From Acinetobacter baumannii (GTDB lineage Bacteria > Pseudomonadota > Gammaproteobacteria > Pseudomonadales > Moraxellaceae), in the NCBI RefSeq assembly GCF_009759685.1, contig NZ_CP046654.1:2542001-2606000 (forward strand): 64,000 nucleotides of DNA, read 5' to 3'. Positions 1-12,631 of this stretch are shown here, piece by piece. Below the pieces are notes generated by a model that was not told the DNA's origin, made no database searches, and saw nothing but the letters and a program-made list of their open reading frames with translations. Both the position numbers and the translations under genes were made by a program. Position 1 is the stretch's first letter; each line of letters begins with the position of its first letter.

Positions 1-34
1 GCACCTCAGAAATCGGAAAATAAAGCACGCTAAG
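1..34. repeat. Inner part of a Tn21-family 38-bp terminal inverted repeat
   Basis: The window opens with GCACCTCAGAAATCGG, followed by AAAATAAAGCACGCTAAG. From memory this matches bases 5-38 of the Tn21/Tn501-type terminal repeat, with one visible difference (ATCGG for AACGG). It lies just downstream of merR, where the mer end of such transposons terminates. The outermost G-rich bases fall outside the window. Confidence 0.8.
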
Positions 35-464
35 GCATAGCTGACCTTGCCAGGCCTGCTTCGCCCTGTAGTGACGCGATCAACGGGCAGGAAACATTCC
101 CCATTCGTGCATGGCAGGCGCACACGAGTTCAGACAGCACGGTTTCCATGCGCGCCAAGTCGGCCATCTTCTCGCGCACGTCCTTGAGCTTGTGTTCGGC
201 CAGGCTGCTGGCCTCCTCGCAGTGGGTGCCATCGTCGAGCCGCAACAGCTCGGCAATCTCGTCCAGACTGAACCCCAGCCGCTGTGCCGATTTCACGAAT
301 TTCACCCGAACCACGTCCGCCTCCCCATAGCGGCGAATGCTGCCATAGGGCTTGTCTGGCTCCGGCAGCAGGCCCTTGCGCTGGTAGAACCGGATGGTCT
401 CCACATTGACCCCGGCCGCCTTGGCAAAAACGCCAATGGTCAGATTCTCAAAATTAATTTGCAT
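30..464 (-). CDS. merR: MerR, mercury-responsive transcriptional regulator
   Basis: Repressor and Hg(II)-dependent activator of the divergent mer genes. The 144-residue length is that of Tn21/Tn501 MerR. The N-terminal winged helix-turn-helix spans about residues 8-75 ([19 protein letters not shown]), followed by a long dimerisation helix. The three mercury ligands of the family are present as Cys82, Cys117 and Cys126, and Cys115 is there too. The gene is transcribed away from merT, and the shared operator-promoter lies between them. It should act by untwisting the 19-bp-spaced PmerT. It looks intact and functional, although the operon it controls is damaged at its distal end. Confidence 0.97.
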   Translation of the reverse strand: MQINFENLTIGVFAKAAGVNVETIRFYQRKGLLPEPDKPYGSIRRYGEADVVRVKFVKSAQRLGFSLDEIAELLRLDDGTHCEEASSLAEHKLKDVREKMADLARMETVLSELVCACHARMGNVSCPLIASLQGEAGLARSAMP

Positions 465-469
465 ATCGC

Positions 470-500
470 TTGACTCCGTACATAACTACGGAAGTAAGCT
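470..500 (+). promoter_or_regulatory. mer operator-promoter (PmerTPCAD) with 19-bp spacer
   Basis: The -35 is TTGACT at 470-475 and the -10 is TAAGCT at 495-500, with the over-long 19-bp spacer typical of MerR-activated promoters. Inside the spacer is the MerR dyad, TCCGTA at 475-480 and TACGGA at 487-492. The usual Tn21/Tn501 dyad is one base pair longer per arm (CCGTAC/GTACGG). Here the inner pair is C/C, so the dyad is slightly imperfect. Confidence 0.88.
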
Positions 501-535
501 TAAGCTATCCAAACCAAATTTGAAAGGACAAGCGT

Positions 536-886
536 ATGTCTGAACCACAAAACGGGCGCGGCGCGCTCTTCGCCGGTGGGCTGGCCGCCATTCTTGCGTC
601 GGCCTGCTGCCTGGGGCCGCTGGTTTTGATCGCCTTGGGGTTCAGCGGGGCATGGATCGGCAACCTGACGGTATTGGAGCCGTATCGGCCGATCTTCATC
701 GGCGCGGCGCTGGTTGCACTGTTCTTTGCCTGGCGGCGCATCGTCCGACCGACCGCAGCCTGCAAGCCGGGCGAGGTGTGCGCGATTCCGCAAGTGCGCA
801 CCACCTACAAGCTCATTTTCTGGTTCGTCGCCGTGTTGGTCTTGGTCGCGCTTGGTTTTCCCTACGTCATGCCATTTTTCTACTAA
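536..886 (+). CDS. merT: MerT, mercuric ion inner-membrane transporter
   Basis: Inner-membrane protein that takes Hg(II) from MerP and delivers it to cytoplasmic MerA. It has 116 residues, the family length, with three predicted membrane helices (about 12-35, 50-68 and 92-112). The vicinal pair Cys24-Cys25 in helix 1 and the cytoplasmic pair Cys76/Cys82 are present, as expected for Hg relay. The start ATG follows an AAGGA Shine-Dalgarno 8 bases upstream. It is the first gene of merTPCAD. Confidence 0.96.
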   Translation: MSEPQNGRGALFAGGLAAILASACCLGPLVLIALGFSGAWIGNLTVLEPYRPIFIGAALVALFFAWRRIVRPTAACKPGEVCAIPQVRTTYKLIFWFVAVLVLVALGFPYVMPFFY

Positions 887-899
887 TCAGGAGTTCATC

Positions 900-1175
900 A
901 TGAAAAAGCTGTTTGCCTCCCTCGCTCTCGCCGCTTTCGTTGCCCCCGTGTTCGCCGCCACTCAGACCGTAACGCTGTCCGTGCCTGGCATGACCTGCGC
1001 CTCTTGCCCGATCACTGTCAAGCACGCGCTTTCCAAGGTTGAGGGCGTGAGCAAGACCGACGTAAGTTTCGACAAGCGCCAGGCCGTCGTCACCTTCGAC
1101 GATGCCAAGACCAACGTCCAGAAGTTGACCAAGGCGACCGAGGACGCGGGCTATCCGTCCAGCCTCAAACGCTGA
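900..1175 (+). CDS. merP: MerP, periplasmic mercury-binding protein
   Basis: Periplasmic scavenger that binds Hg(II) and passes it to MerT. The 91-residue product begins with a Sec signal peptide (MKKLFASLALAAFVAPVFA) and continues with a heavy-metal-associated fold carrying GMTCASCP, with Cys33 and Cys36. The ATG at 900 was chosen because the signal peptide starts there and the length is that of the family; the open frame extends further upstream, but only through merT. It follows merT by 13 bases. Confidence 0.96.
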   Translation: MKKLFASLALAAFVAPVFAATQTVTLSVPGMTCASCPITVKHALSKVEGVSKTDVSFDKRQAVVTFDDAKTNVQKLTKATEDAGYPSSLKR

Positions 1176-1202
1176 TCCGTTAACCGAACTCGGGAGCGAC
1201 AC

Positions 1203-3352
<2,150 letters not shown>

Positions 3353-3368
3353 AAAAAGGAGGTTTTCA

Positions 3369-3632
3369 ATGAGCGCCTACACCGTGTCCCGGCTGGCCCT
3401 TGATGCCGGGGTGAGCGTGCATATCGTGCGCGACTACCTGCTGCGCGGATTGCTGCGTCCGGTGGCGTGCACCCCGGGCGGCTATGGCCTGTTCGATGAT
3501 GCCGCCTTGCAACGGCTGTGCTTCGTGCGGGCGGCCTTCGAGGCGGGCATCGGCCTGGACGCGTTGGCCCATCTGGACGCGCAACTGGCCTCCATGCCAG
3601 CCGAGCGGGCGCACGAGGAGGCATTGCCGTGA
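3369..3632 (+). pseudogene. merD: MerD with internal in-frame deletion
   Basis: MerD is a MerR-like co-regulator that down-regulates mer transcription. The first about 65 residues match Tn21 MerD closely ([21 protein letters not shown] onward). The family protein is about 121 residues and this one has 87. After GLDALA the sequence jumps to [12 protein letters not shown], which corresponds to the C-terminal end. Roughly 34 residues (about 102 bp) are missing without loss of frame. The likely cause is recombination between short repeats encoding the two xALA segments. The DNA-binding domain remains and most of the effector helix is gone, so function is doubtful. Confidence 0.85.
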
Positions 3633-3712
3633 ACGCCCCTGACAAACTGCCGCCCGAGACGCGCCAACCCGTTTCCGGCTACCTGTGGGGTGCGCTGGCC
3701 GTGTTGACCTAG
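3629..3712 (+). pseudogene. merE: MerE N-terminal fragment, cut by an IS remnant
   Basis: Reading from the GTG at 3629, which overlaps the merD stop, gives [21 protein letters not shown] followed by ALAVLT and then a stop. This resembles the first 27 residues of the about 78-residue MerE membrane protein. The expected CPCH metal-binding helix is missing because foreign sequence begins at about 3711. The junction itself creates the stop codon. Confidence 0.85.
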
Positions 3713-4284
3713 AGAGAGTGCGCAAGGGCCTCAGAAAGGAGCTGAAACCGTCCCAGAGCCGGACTCTCAAGGGAGACCGGGAAATCCTGCTGAAACGCGC
3801 TCACGAAGTCTCAGACCGGGAGCGCCTCATCATGGAGACCTGGACAGGCGCGTTCCCGCAACTGCTGGCCGCCTACGAGCACAAGGAGCGCTTCTACGGC
3901 ATCTGGGACGCCACCACACGGCTCCAGGCAGAAGCCGCCCTGGACGAGTGGATAGCCACCATCCCGAAGGGCCAAAAGGAAGTCTGGAGCGATCTGGTCA
4001 GGGCAGTGGGAAACTGGCGCGAAGAGACCATGACCTACTTCGAGACGGACATGCCCGTCACCAACGCTTACACGGAGTCCATCAACCGACTGGCCAAGGA
4101 CAAGAACCGTGAAGGGCGCGGTTACTCCTTCGAGGTGATGCGGGCACGAATGCTCTACACCACGAAGCACAAGAAGAAGGCACCGACTGCGAAGGTCTCT
4201 CCTTTCTACAAGAAAACCATCGGTTACGGACTGCCGGACTTCGCAGAGGAACTCAACTACGGAGTCGATCTATCAACCATCTGA
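3711..4284 (+). pseudogene. ISL3-family transposase, C-terminal fragment
   Basis: The 3' part of a transposase gene, fused to truncated merE. The preserved stretch runs from RVRKGLRKELKPSQS to the natural stop at 4284, about 190 residues. It contains TYFETDMPVTNAYTESINR, which resembles the last catalytic block of ISL3-family DDE transposases, probably of the ISPpu12 type. The N-terminal DNA-binding region and the earlier catalytic aspartates are absent, so it is not active. An open frame from 3685 crosses the junction, but its first residues come from the wrong frame of merE. Confidence 0.8.
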
Positions 4285-4342
4285 GGGTGGTATCAGATTG
4301 ATGGGGTGAAGGTGCCCCATCAACCATTAAATCCGTATACCC
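4285..4342 (+). mobile_element. Right end of the ISL3-family element
   Basis: The sequence after the transposase stop holds a perfect hairpin, TTGATGGGG (4298-4306) and CCCCATCAA (4315-4323). It ends with ATCCGTATACCC (4331-4342), whose complement GGGTATACGGAT looks like an ISPpu12-type terminal repeat. After it the base composition drops to that of the next region. Only one end is present, so the exact boundary is inferred. Confidence 0.6.
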
Positions 4343-4351
4343 ATTTTTTTG

Positions 4352-4948
4352 TTATTCAGGAGTGATAATGCAGGCTTCAAAAATAGCGATCAGTCCATCT
4401 AGTCGGCAGTTGAATCCATCAATATTGGCCTGAATCCATACTTCCTTATTGTTAATTTTACTCCACTGTACCCCATAGCCGCAGTGAGCAAGTAGGTGTT
4501 CAAAGAAGATACGCTGGGTGCGTCCATTGCCTTCACGAAATGGGTGAATCACGTTGACTTCACAATAAAAATCGGCAATTTTTTGGATAAGTGCTGGTTT
4601 GGCTAAACCTTGAAAATAGTTCTGCTGCTCAAGTTGCTTGAAGAGCTTATTGGCTTCAATTTCAATACGCGGGAAGGTACAAAAGCGGGTATCGCCTTTG
4701 GCAATATCCACTTGTCTTAGTTCACCTGCCCAGGCATACAGGTCTGAAAAGAGCTGAAAGTGAATGGATTGCAGGTATTTGAGATCGTAAGGTGGCTCCG
4801 CATACTCAATTCGTGTGCTGGCATACTCAGTCAACTCCAGTTCTGCCTGTTGCAGAATTTCAGCATCCTGAATGTTCAGTTTGTTTTTGAGGACGTCCGA
4901 GTCGGGGTAACAGTAAATGCTGTCATCCATTTCACCATATTTATCCAT
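4352..4948 (-). CDS. fic: Fic-domain AMPylation toxin
   Basis: Fic proteins transfer AMP from ATP to target hydroxyls; stand-alone bacterial forms of this kind act as toxins. The complete catalytic motif HPFREGNGR is at residues 135-143, with catalytic His135 and the anion-binding GNGR. The 198-residue length fits a single-domain class I Fic protein. No inhibitory helix is evident at its N-terminus, which agrees with a separate antitoxin. The antitoxin gene lies 12 bp upstream on the same strand. It sits between an IS end and a type I restriction operon, a typical defence-island setting. Confidence 0.93.
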   Translation of the reverse strand: MDKYGEMDDSIYCYPDSDVLKNKLNIQDAEILQQAELELTEYASTRIEYAEPPYDLKYLQSIHFQLFSDLYAWAGELRQVDIAKGDTRFCTFPRIEIEANKLFKQLEQQNYFQGLAKPALIQKIADFYCEVNVIHPFREGNGRTQRIFFEHLLAHCGYGVQWSKINNKEVWIQANIDGFNCRLDGLIAIFEACIITPE

Positions 4949-4960
4949 AAGGAAGCCTGA

Positions 4961-5131
4961 TCACGATTCCGAGGTCTGTGAGAATTTCTTATATTTCTGT
5001 AGAATCTGAGCTTTACTTAGTGCCGGTGCGGTTGAGGACGGGTTAATGCCTTCCAGCTTTAAACTGGCTTGATAATTCTGCAAGCGCGTAGCTTGGATAT
5101 ATTTTTTTTTCTGTTCGAGAGTGTTTAGCAT
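4961..5131 (-). CDS. yhfG: YhfG-type antitoxin of the Fic toxin
   Basis: A 56-residue gene read on the minus strand directly upstream of fic. Its product begins MLNTLEQKKKYIQATRLQNY and continues QASLKLEGINPSS. The SLKLEG at residues 23-28 fits the (S/T)xxxE(G/N) inhibitory motif that class I Fic antitoxins insert into the Fic active site. The surrounding NYQASxxLEGI pattern resembles E. coli YhfG. It ends 12 bp before the fic start, so the two are probably one transcription unit with the antitoxin first. Confidence 0.85.
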   Translation of the reverse strand: MLNTLEQKKKYIQATRLQNYQASLKLEGINPSSTAPALSKAQILQKYKKFSQTSES

Positions 5132-5432
5132 TCTGGAATTTCCTTGAACAAAGGTGATGTAAGCCTAGTTTAGCAGATGGGCTTATAAATAGGCACGGCT
5201 TTCAAAAGCAGGGTTGTAGCGTTATGGTGGATGAACCTTCTATGAGAAAAATCTGAAACCAGACGACAAAATTTGTCGCTTAACTGTCATGCAATAAATG
5301 AATAATCAACAATCTGCTTTTTAAATAATATAATATTATCCAACAGTTAAAAAATTATCAGTATTATCTCTAGCAACCGAAGTGTCGCCAGATACTGATC
5401 ACAGATAAGAATTCAGGAATTGATTCGCCACT
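5132..5432. promoter_or_regulatory. Divergent intergenic region with a 15-bp palindrome
   Basis: It separates the yhfG-fic unit from the rightward hsdMSR operon, so promoters for both should lie here. The most regular element is the palindrome CGACAAA-A-TTTGTCG at 5264-5278, which could be an operator for either unit. The stretch after 5310 is very AT-rich. No further gene was seen. Confidence 0.4.
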
Positions 5433-7717
5433 ATGACCAACAATAACTTTTCTCAAATCGCTTCTTTCATCTGGTCGGTTGCCAACCTGCTGCGTGGTGA
5501 CTTCAAACAATCGCAATACGGTCGCATCATTCTGCCATTTACCTTGTTACGTCGTTTGGAATGTGTACTGGAAGAAAGCAAGGCTGCGGTACTGGCAGAA
5601 CATGAAAAAGTCTCCAAGCTGAATCTGCCAGAAGAAGCTCAAGAAAAGTTATTGCTGCGTGCCACCAACGGTCTAGCCTTCTTTAATACCTCCCCAATGG
5701 ATCTTAGCAAAATGGGGCAGAGTGATATCAAGGCCAACTTAAGCACCTATGTGCAAAGTTTCTCTAAAGATGCCCGTGAGATATTTGAATACTTTAACTT
5801 CATCGAATTTGCGGGCTTACTCGATGATGCCAACCTTTTGTATAAAGTCGTGCAAAAGTTTGCTACCACGGATCTGAGTCCAAAGAACGTATCCAACCAT
5901 GACATGGGCTTGGTGTTTGAAGAACTGATCCGTCGTTTTGCCGAAGGTTCTAATGAAACCGCAGGGGAACACTTTACCCCGCGTGACATCGTGCGTCTGA
6001 CCACGGCACTGGTGTTTATGGAAGATGATGACGTCCTGACTAAAGACGGCATTATCCGTACCATTTACGATCCTACTGCGGGAACAGGCGGCTTCCTGTC
6101 TTCAGGCATGGAATATTTGCATGAGCTGAACCCGAATGCGGTGATGCGTGCGTTTGGTCAGGAACTCAATCCGGAATCCTATGCCATCTGTAAAGCCGAC
6201 ATGCTGATCAAAGGCCAGGACGTGAGCCGGATTAAACTCGGCAACACGCTGTCGAATGACCAGCTTGCTGTGGATCAGTTTGACTACATGCTGTCGAATC
6301 CACCCTTTGGCGTGGACTGGAAAAAGATCGAACAGGACATCAAGGACGAACATGAACACAAGGGCTTTGATGGTCGTTTCGGTGCAGGCTTGCCACGTGT
6401 GTCCGATGGTTCACTATTATTCCTGATGCACCTGATCAGCAAGATGCGTGATGCCAGTAGTAGCGAGAGTGGCAGCCGCATCGGGATTATCCTGAATGGT
6501 TCACCATTGTTTACTGGCAGTGCAGGCAGTGGCGAAAGTGAGATCCGTCGCTATATTTTAGAAGCCGACTTGCTGGAAGCCATTATTGCCCTACCCAACG
6601 ACATGTTCTACAACACCGGGATTGCCACCTATATCTGGGTACTCAGCAATAAAAAAGCCGCTGAACGTAAAGGCAAGGTACAGCTGATCAATGCCTCAAA
6701 CCTGAGTACCAAAATGCGTAAGTCGCTGGGTTCAAAGCGTAACTATCTGACTGAAAATGAAATTGCCACCATTACCCAGAACTATGGTGCATTTGTCGCA
6801 GTAGATACTTTGGCAAATGATGGCGAAACCGAACAGCAAAAACCATTCGCCAGCAAGATTTTTGATAACCATGAATTTGGCTATCGTCGCGTGACCATTG
6901 AACGTCCATTACGCTTGTCTGCACAGATCACGGATAGCGCGATTGCTGCATTACGCTTTGCGCCGAAACCGTTTAATGCCGTGATGCAAAGCATCGATGC
7001 GCAATTGGGCACAGCCTTTGGTACAGCATGGACAGCTGAAAGCTATGGTCAGTTGCAGGACGTGGCGCTTGAGGTGCGTGCCATGATTAAAGCGGAATTC
7101 CCTGAGCTAAAAGAAAAAGACATTAAAGAGGTACTGGACAGCAAAATCTGGCTATTCCAGAAAGCCCTGATGGAAAAAGCCGAGGCGTTACAAGAGGTGA
7201 TTGGCACTGAGCAGTTTGATGATTTTAACCAGTTTGATGAAGTGCTGAAAAAAGCCCTCAAGCAGGCCGACATCAAGCTGGATGCCAAAGAGAAGAAACA
7301 GCTGTTAGATGCCATTACCTGGAAGAATCCGGAAGCGGAACCGGTGATTAACAAGGTGCTGAAACAGGCAGAAAACCCGCTGTATGGCCAGTTCAGCTAC
7401 CAGGGCAAAGTGGTCGAGTTTGTGCAGGATGGAGATTTGCGTGATGCCGAGAACATTGCACTGAATCCAAAAGTCAGCACCACAGAACTGATTGAAGACT
7501 ACTTTAAACGTGAAGTACAGCCACACGTGGCCGATGCCTGGATCAATGCCGACAAGCGTGACGAGAAAGATGGCGAGATTGGTATTGTGGGTTATGAAAT
7601 TCCGTTTAACCGTCATTTTTATGTGTATGAACCGCCACGTGATTTAAGCGAGATTGATGCCGATCTGGATGCGGTGAGTGCCGAGATTATGCAGCTGCTC
7701 CAAGAGGTGCATTCGTA

Positions 7718-7718
<1 letters not shown>
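5433..7718 (+). CDS. hsdM: HsdM, type I restriction-modification methyltransferase subunit
   Basis: N6-adenine methyltransferase subunit that, with HsdS, methylates host sites and, with HsdR, forms the restriction complex. The N-terminal HsdM helical domain spans roughly residues 5-150. The catalytic domain carries the SAM-binding motif DPTAGTGGF at 213-221 and the catalytic NPPFG at 289-293. At 761 residues it is much longer than classical HsdM (about 500-530). The extra 230 or so residues are C-terminal, lysine- and glutamate-rich and probably helical. It overlaps hsdS by one base (TAATG), which suggests translational coupling. Start choice is moderately certain, with only a weak Shine-Dalgarno. 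Confidence 0.95.
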
Positions 7719-9120
<1,402 letters not shown>

Positions 9121-9124
<4 letters not shown>

Positions 9125-12100
9125 ATCTAGACGCCACCCGTGAAAGTATTTTCCAGAACGACATTATTCAACAGATGCTGGCTCAGGGCTGGCAACTCGG
9201 TACGCCCCAAGGCTATAACCGTGAATCTGCCTTGTATGAGCAGGACGTTCTAGACTTTGTGCAACAGACGCAAAGCCAGGACTGGCAGAAGTTTCAGCGC
9301 ATTTTTCCGCAAGGCACGGAAGGGCATTTTCTGGAAGCCGTGGTTGCCCAGCTGAAGAAAGCCGACATCAATGCCACTGATGAACAGTCACGTAGCTATG
9401 GCACTTTAGGTGTGCTGCGTCACGGAGTGAAAACCCGCAGTGCCCGTTTTTTCCTCTGTCAGTTTAAACCTGAACATGCGCTAAATCCCGATACCTTAGC
9501 CAACTACAAGAAGAACATCTGCCGCATTGTACCGGAATTGGTCTATAGCCCGTATGCTACCGCTGCCGAGTTACAGGACATGGGCAAACAGGCCAAGAAA
9601 TGGCGTATTGACTTGGTATTGTTCATTAACGGCTTTCCTGTTGCTACTCTGGAACTCAAGTCCGAGTTTAAACAGGCCGTGCAGAATGCCATGTTGCAGT
9701 ACAAACGCACCCGCTTGCCCAAAGATCCAGAAACCAACAAGCCTGAACCCTTGCTGATGTTTAAGCGTGGCGCATTGGTACACTTTGCCGTGAGTCAATA
9801 CGAAGTCTATATGGCGACCCAGCTGGCTGGAGAAGATACTTTCTTCCTGCCATTCAATAAAGGCACGCATGACGGTGGCGCAGGCAATGATGTGCCAGAA
9901 GACCAGAATCAGTACGCCACCGCCTATCTGTGGAATGAAGTCCTCACACCGGACAATTTGCTAAATATCATTGGACGTTTTGTCCATCTGCAAATTGAAG
10001 AAAAAGAAGACTGGGAAGGACGCAAGTACAAAAAAGAACTGCTGATCTTCCCACGTTACCACCAGTGGAATGTGGTCACCAAACTGATCAATGCCGCCTT
10101 AGAGGAGGGTACTGGACAGAAATATCTGATTCAGCACAGTGCAGGTTCAGGTAAGTCCAACTCGATTGCCTGGACAGCACATCAGCTGTCGACCCTGTAC
10201 GATCAACACAATCAGAAACTGTTTGATTCGGTGATTGTGGTCACTGACCGTACCATTCTGGATGCCCAGCTACAGGACACCATCTACCAGTTTGAACATG
10301 CCGATGGCGTGGTCGGACGCATCAATAACAAAGAAGGCGATGGCTCCAAATCGGAAAAACTGGCCAAAGCACTGGAAACCTCACAGCCGATTATCATTGT
10401 GACCATCCAGACTTTCCCCTTTGTGTTGCGTGCGATTGAAAACAGTACCAATCTGAAACAGCGACGTTATGCGGTGATTGCCGATGAAGCGCATTCTTCA
10501 CAAAGCGGCTCTACGGCACGACAACTCAAAGAAGTGTTGATGCTGGAAGAGCGCGAAGAGGATGCTGAACTGTCTTCGGAAGATATTCTGGATGCGGTGG
10601 TGGCTGCACGTAAGGGCAGTAATAACCTCAGCTACTATGCCTTTACCGCGACACCGAAAGACAAAACCCTGCAACTGTTTGGCCGTGTACCCAATCCTGA
10701 GCTACCGCCATCCAAGCAGAACAAGCCAGAAGCTTTTCATGTCTACTCCATGCGCCAAGCCATTGAAGAAGGCTTTATTCTGGATGTGCTAAAAAACTAT
10801 ACCAACTATAAAGTGGTTTATAAGCTCAAACAGAAAATTGAAGAAGCCGACAAACAGGTCGATGCCAAAAAAGCCAAGATCAGACTGAATCAGTGGGTGC
10901 GTCTGCATGATCACAACATTTCTCAGAAAGTGAAAGTCATTGTCGAGCATTTCAAAAATAACGTGATGGGCTTATTGGGTGGGCAGGCTAAAGCCATGGT
11001 GGTGACCAGTTCACGGAAGGAAGCGGTGCGTTACAAGCTGGCCTTTGACAAATACGTGGCGGATCAGGGCTATAAGTCCATTCAGGCCATGGTCGCATTC
11101 TCGGGTGAGGTTGAGTTTAATGACAAGGATACCGACAGCAGTGGTTTAGTCGGGCAGACCTTTAATGAACGCAACATGAACCCAGGACTGAAAGGTCGGG
11201 AAATGCGCAAGGCCTTTGACAGTGATGACTATCAGGTGATGCTGGTGGCTAACAAGTTCCAGACTGGCTTTGACCAGCCAAAACTGTGTGCCATGTACGT
11301 AGACAAAAAGCTGGGTGGTGTTGAGTGCGTACAAACCTTGTCACGCTTGAACCGCACCTATCCGGGCAAAGCGGAATCTGGCACCTTTGTATTGGACTTC
11401 TTTAACGATCCCGAAGACATTCTTGGGGCCTTCCAGCCTTACTATCAAACCGCAGAACTGGCTGATGTATCGAATCCGGATCAGATCTTTGACCTGTTTG
11501 AAAAACTGAAAGCCAGCAAGATTTTTCTGTGGACGGAAGTTGAACAGTTTGTAGAAGCCTTCTTTACCAAGAACAAATCCAATGCTGCGATCAGTAATAT
11601 CTGCAAACCCGCGGTTGAACGCTGGCAGAAACGCTATAGCCAAGCCATCGAAGCCTATAACACCAGTCGCGATATGCTGGAACGCTGCAAGAAAACCAAT
11701 GATGCGGTGCTGATTGCCAATGCCGACAATGCCTTTAAAGAGGCCAAGCTTGAAAAAGACAAGCTGGAAATCTTTAAAAAGGACTTGGGCAGTTTTACCC
11801 GTTTCTACGAGTTTATGTCACAGATCGTGGACTACGATGACAAAGAACTGGAAAAGCTCAGCCTGTATGCGCGTAACCTGCGTCCATTGCTGCGTGAAAC
11901 CGCAACGAAAGATGATGAGGTGGATCTGAGTAATGTCAGCATGAGCCATTACCGCTTGTCCAAGATCCGTCAGCAAGACATCAAGCTGAAAGAAGATGCC
12001 GAAGATTTTAAGCTAGAACCGGGCAATGACCTCGGTGCAGCCAAGCCACGTGACAAGAAAGAAGAGTTCCTGTCACAGATTATAGAGCGTCTGAATGATG

Positions 12101-12372
12101 TCTTTATCACTGATAACCTAACCGATAAAGACATGCTGAACTATGCCTATACGGTACGTGACAAGCTGGCGGAAAATGAGATTGTGATGAAGCAGATTGC
12201 CAACAATACCCGTGAACAAGCCATGCTGGGTGATTTCCCGAAAGCGATGGATGATGCCATTCTTGGTAGCAGTGCCGCACATCAGGAACAGATGATGCAG
12301 TTACTTTCTGATCCGGCGAAGGCCAGCATATTTGCACGGGTGATTTTTGATATGTTGATCAGTCCAAGATGA
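9121..12372 (+). CDS. hsdR: HsdR, type I restriction endonuclease/translocase subunit
   Basis: ATP-dependent DNA translocase and nuclease of the restriction complex. The 1083-residue protein starts with a PD-(D/E)xK-like nuclease domain (DLVLFINGFPVATLELKSE, about residues 160-180). It continues with superfamily 2 helicase motifs: the Walker A sequence AGSGKSNS near residue 342 and DEAH at about 455-458. Later helicase motifs are visible around FQTGFDQP and TLSRLNRTYPG. The long helical C-terminus would contact the methyltransferase. All core motifs are intact, so the system is probably active. Confidence 0.95.
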
Positions 12373-12631
12373 CCGCTAAATTAACCAAGGGGGCAGTTTT
12401 TAAATGCGGTTAGGGGGCATTTTTACACTGCCGCTAACAACACCCGTTATCCCCAGTTCCATACCACCCTTGCCGATGCCATTGCCTTTACCTACATCAC
12501 CCGATTCAACATCGGAAACCTCGCAACGGCCAAGCAGAACACGACAACAGCATTATCCTAAAACCCAGCAAGGACAAAGACAAAGCCGAGTCGGAACACT
12601 GTGTCCCAAACGTTTGGCAGAAACCAAACAT
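12373..12631 (+). other. hsdR-yqaJ junction with a short tandem repeat and an overlapping reading frame
   Basis: Two similar blocks, GGGGGCAGTTTTTA (from 12390) and GGGGGCATTTTTA (from 12413), follow hsdR. An open frame for the exonuclease extends back to an ATG at 12404, but its translation here is proline- and serine-rich and unlike the family. A second frame of the same DNA, stop-free from about 12385 to 12560, gives a more natural protein (RYPQFHTTLADAIAFTYITR) without an ATG start. It may be a decayed small gene. Confidence 0.35.

Noticed and set aside
3685..4284. A 199-codon open frame starting at 3685 as an intact transposase gene
   Set aside because: Its first residues come from the wrong frame of truncated merE. 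Only the part after about 3711 is transposase, and it lacks the N-terminal two thirds.
12404..12631. Extending the YqaJ-type protein to the ATG at 12404
   Set aside because: The added 76 residues are Pro/Ser-rich and unlike the family, and the overlapping alternate frame looks more protein-like. An extension of a few codons by a non-ATG start remains possible.
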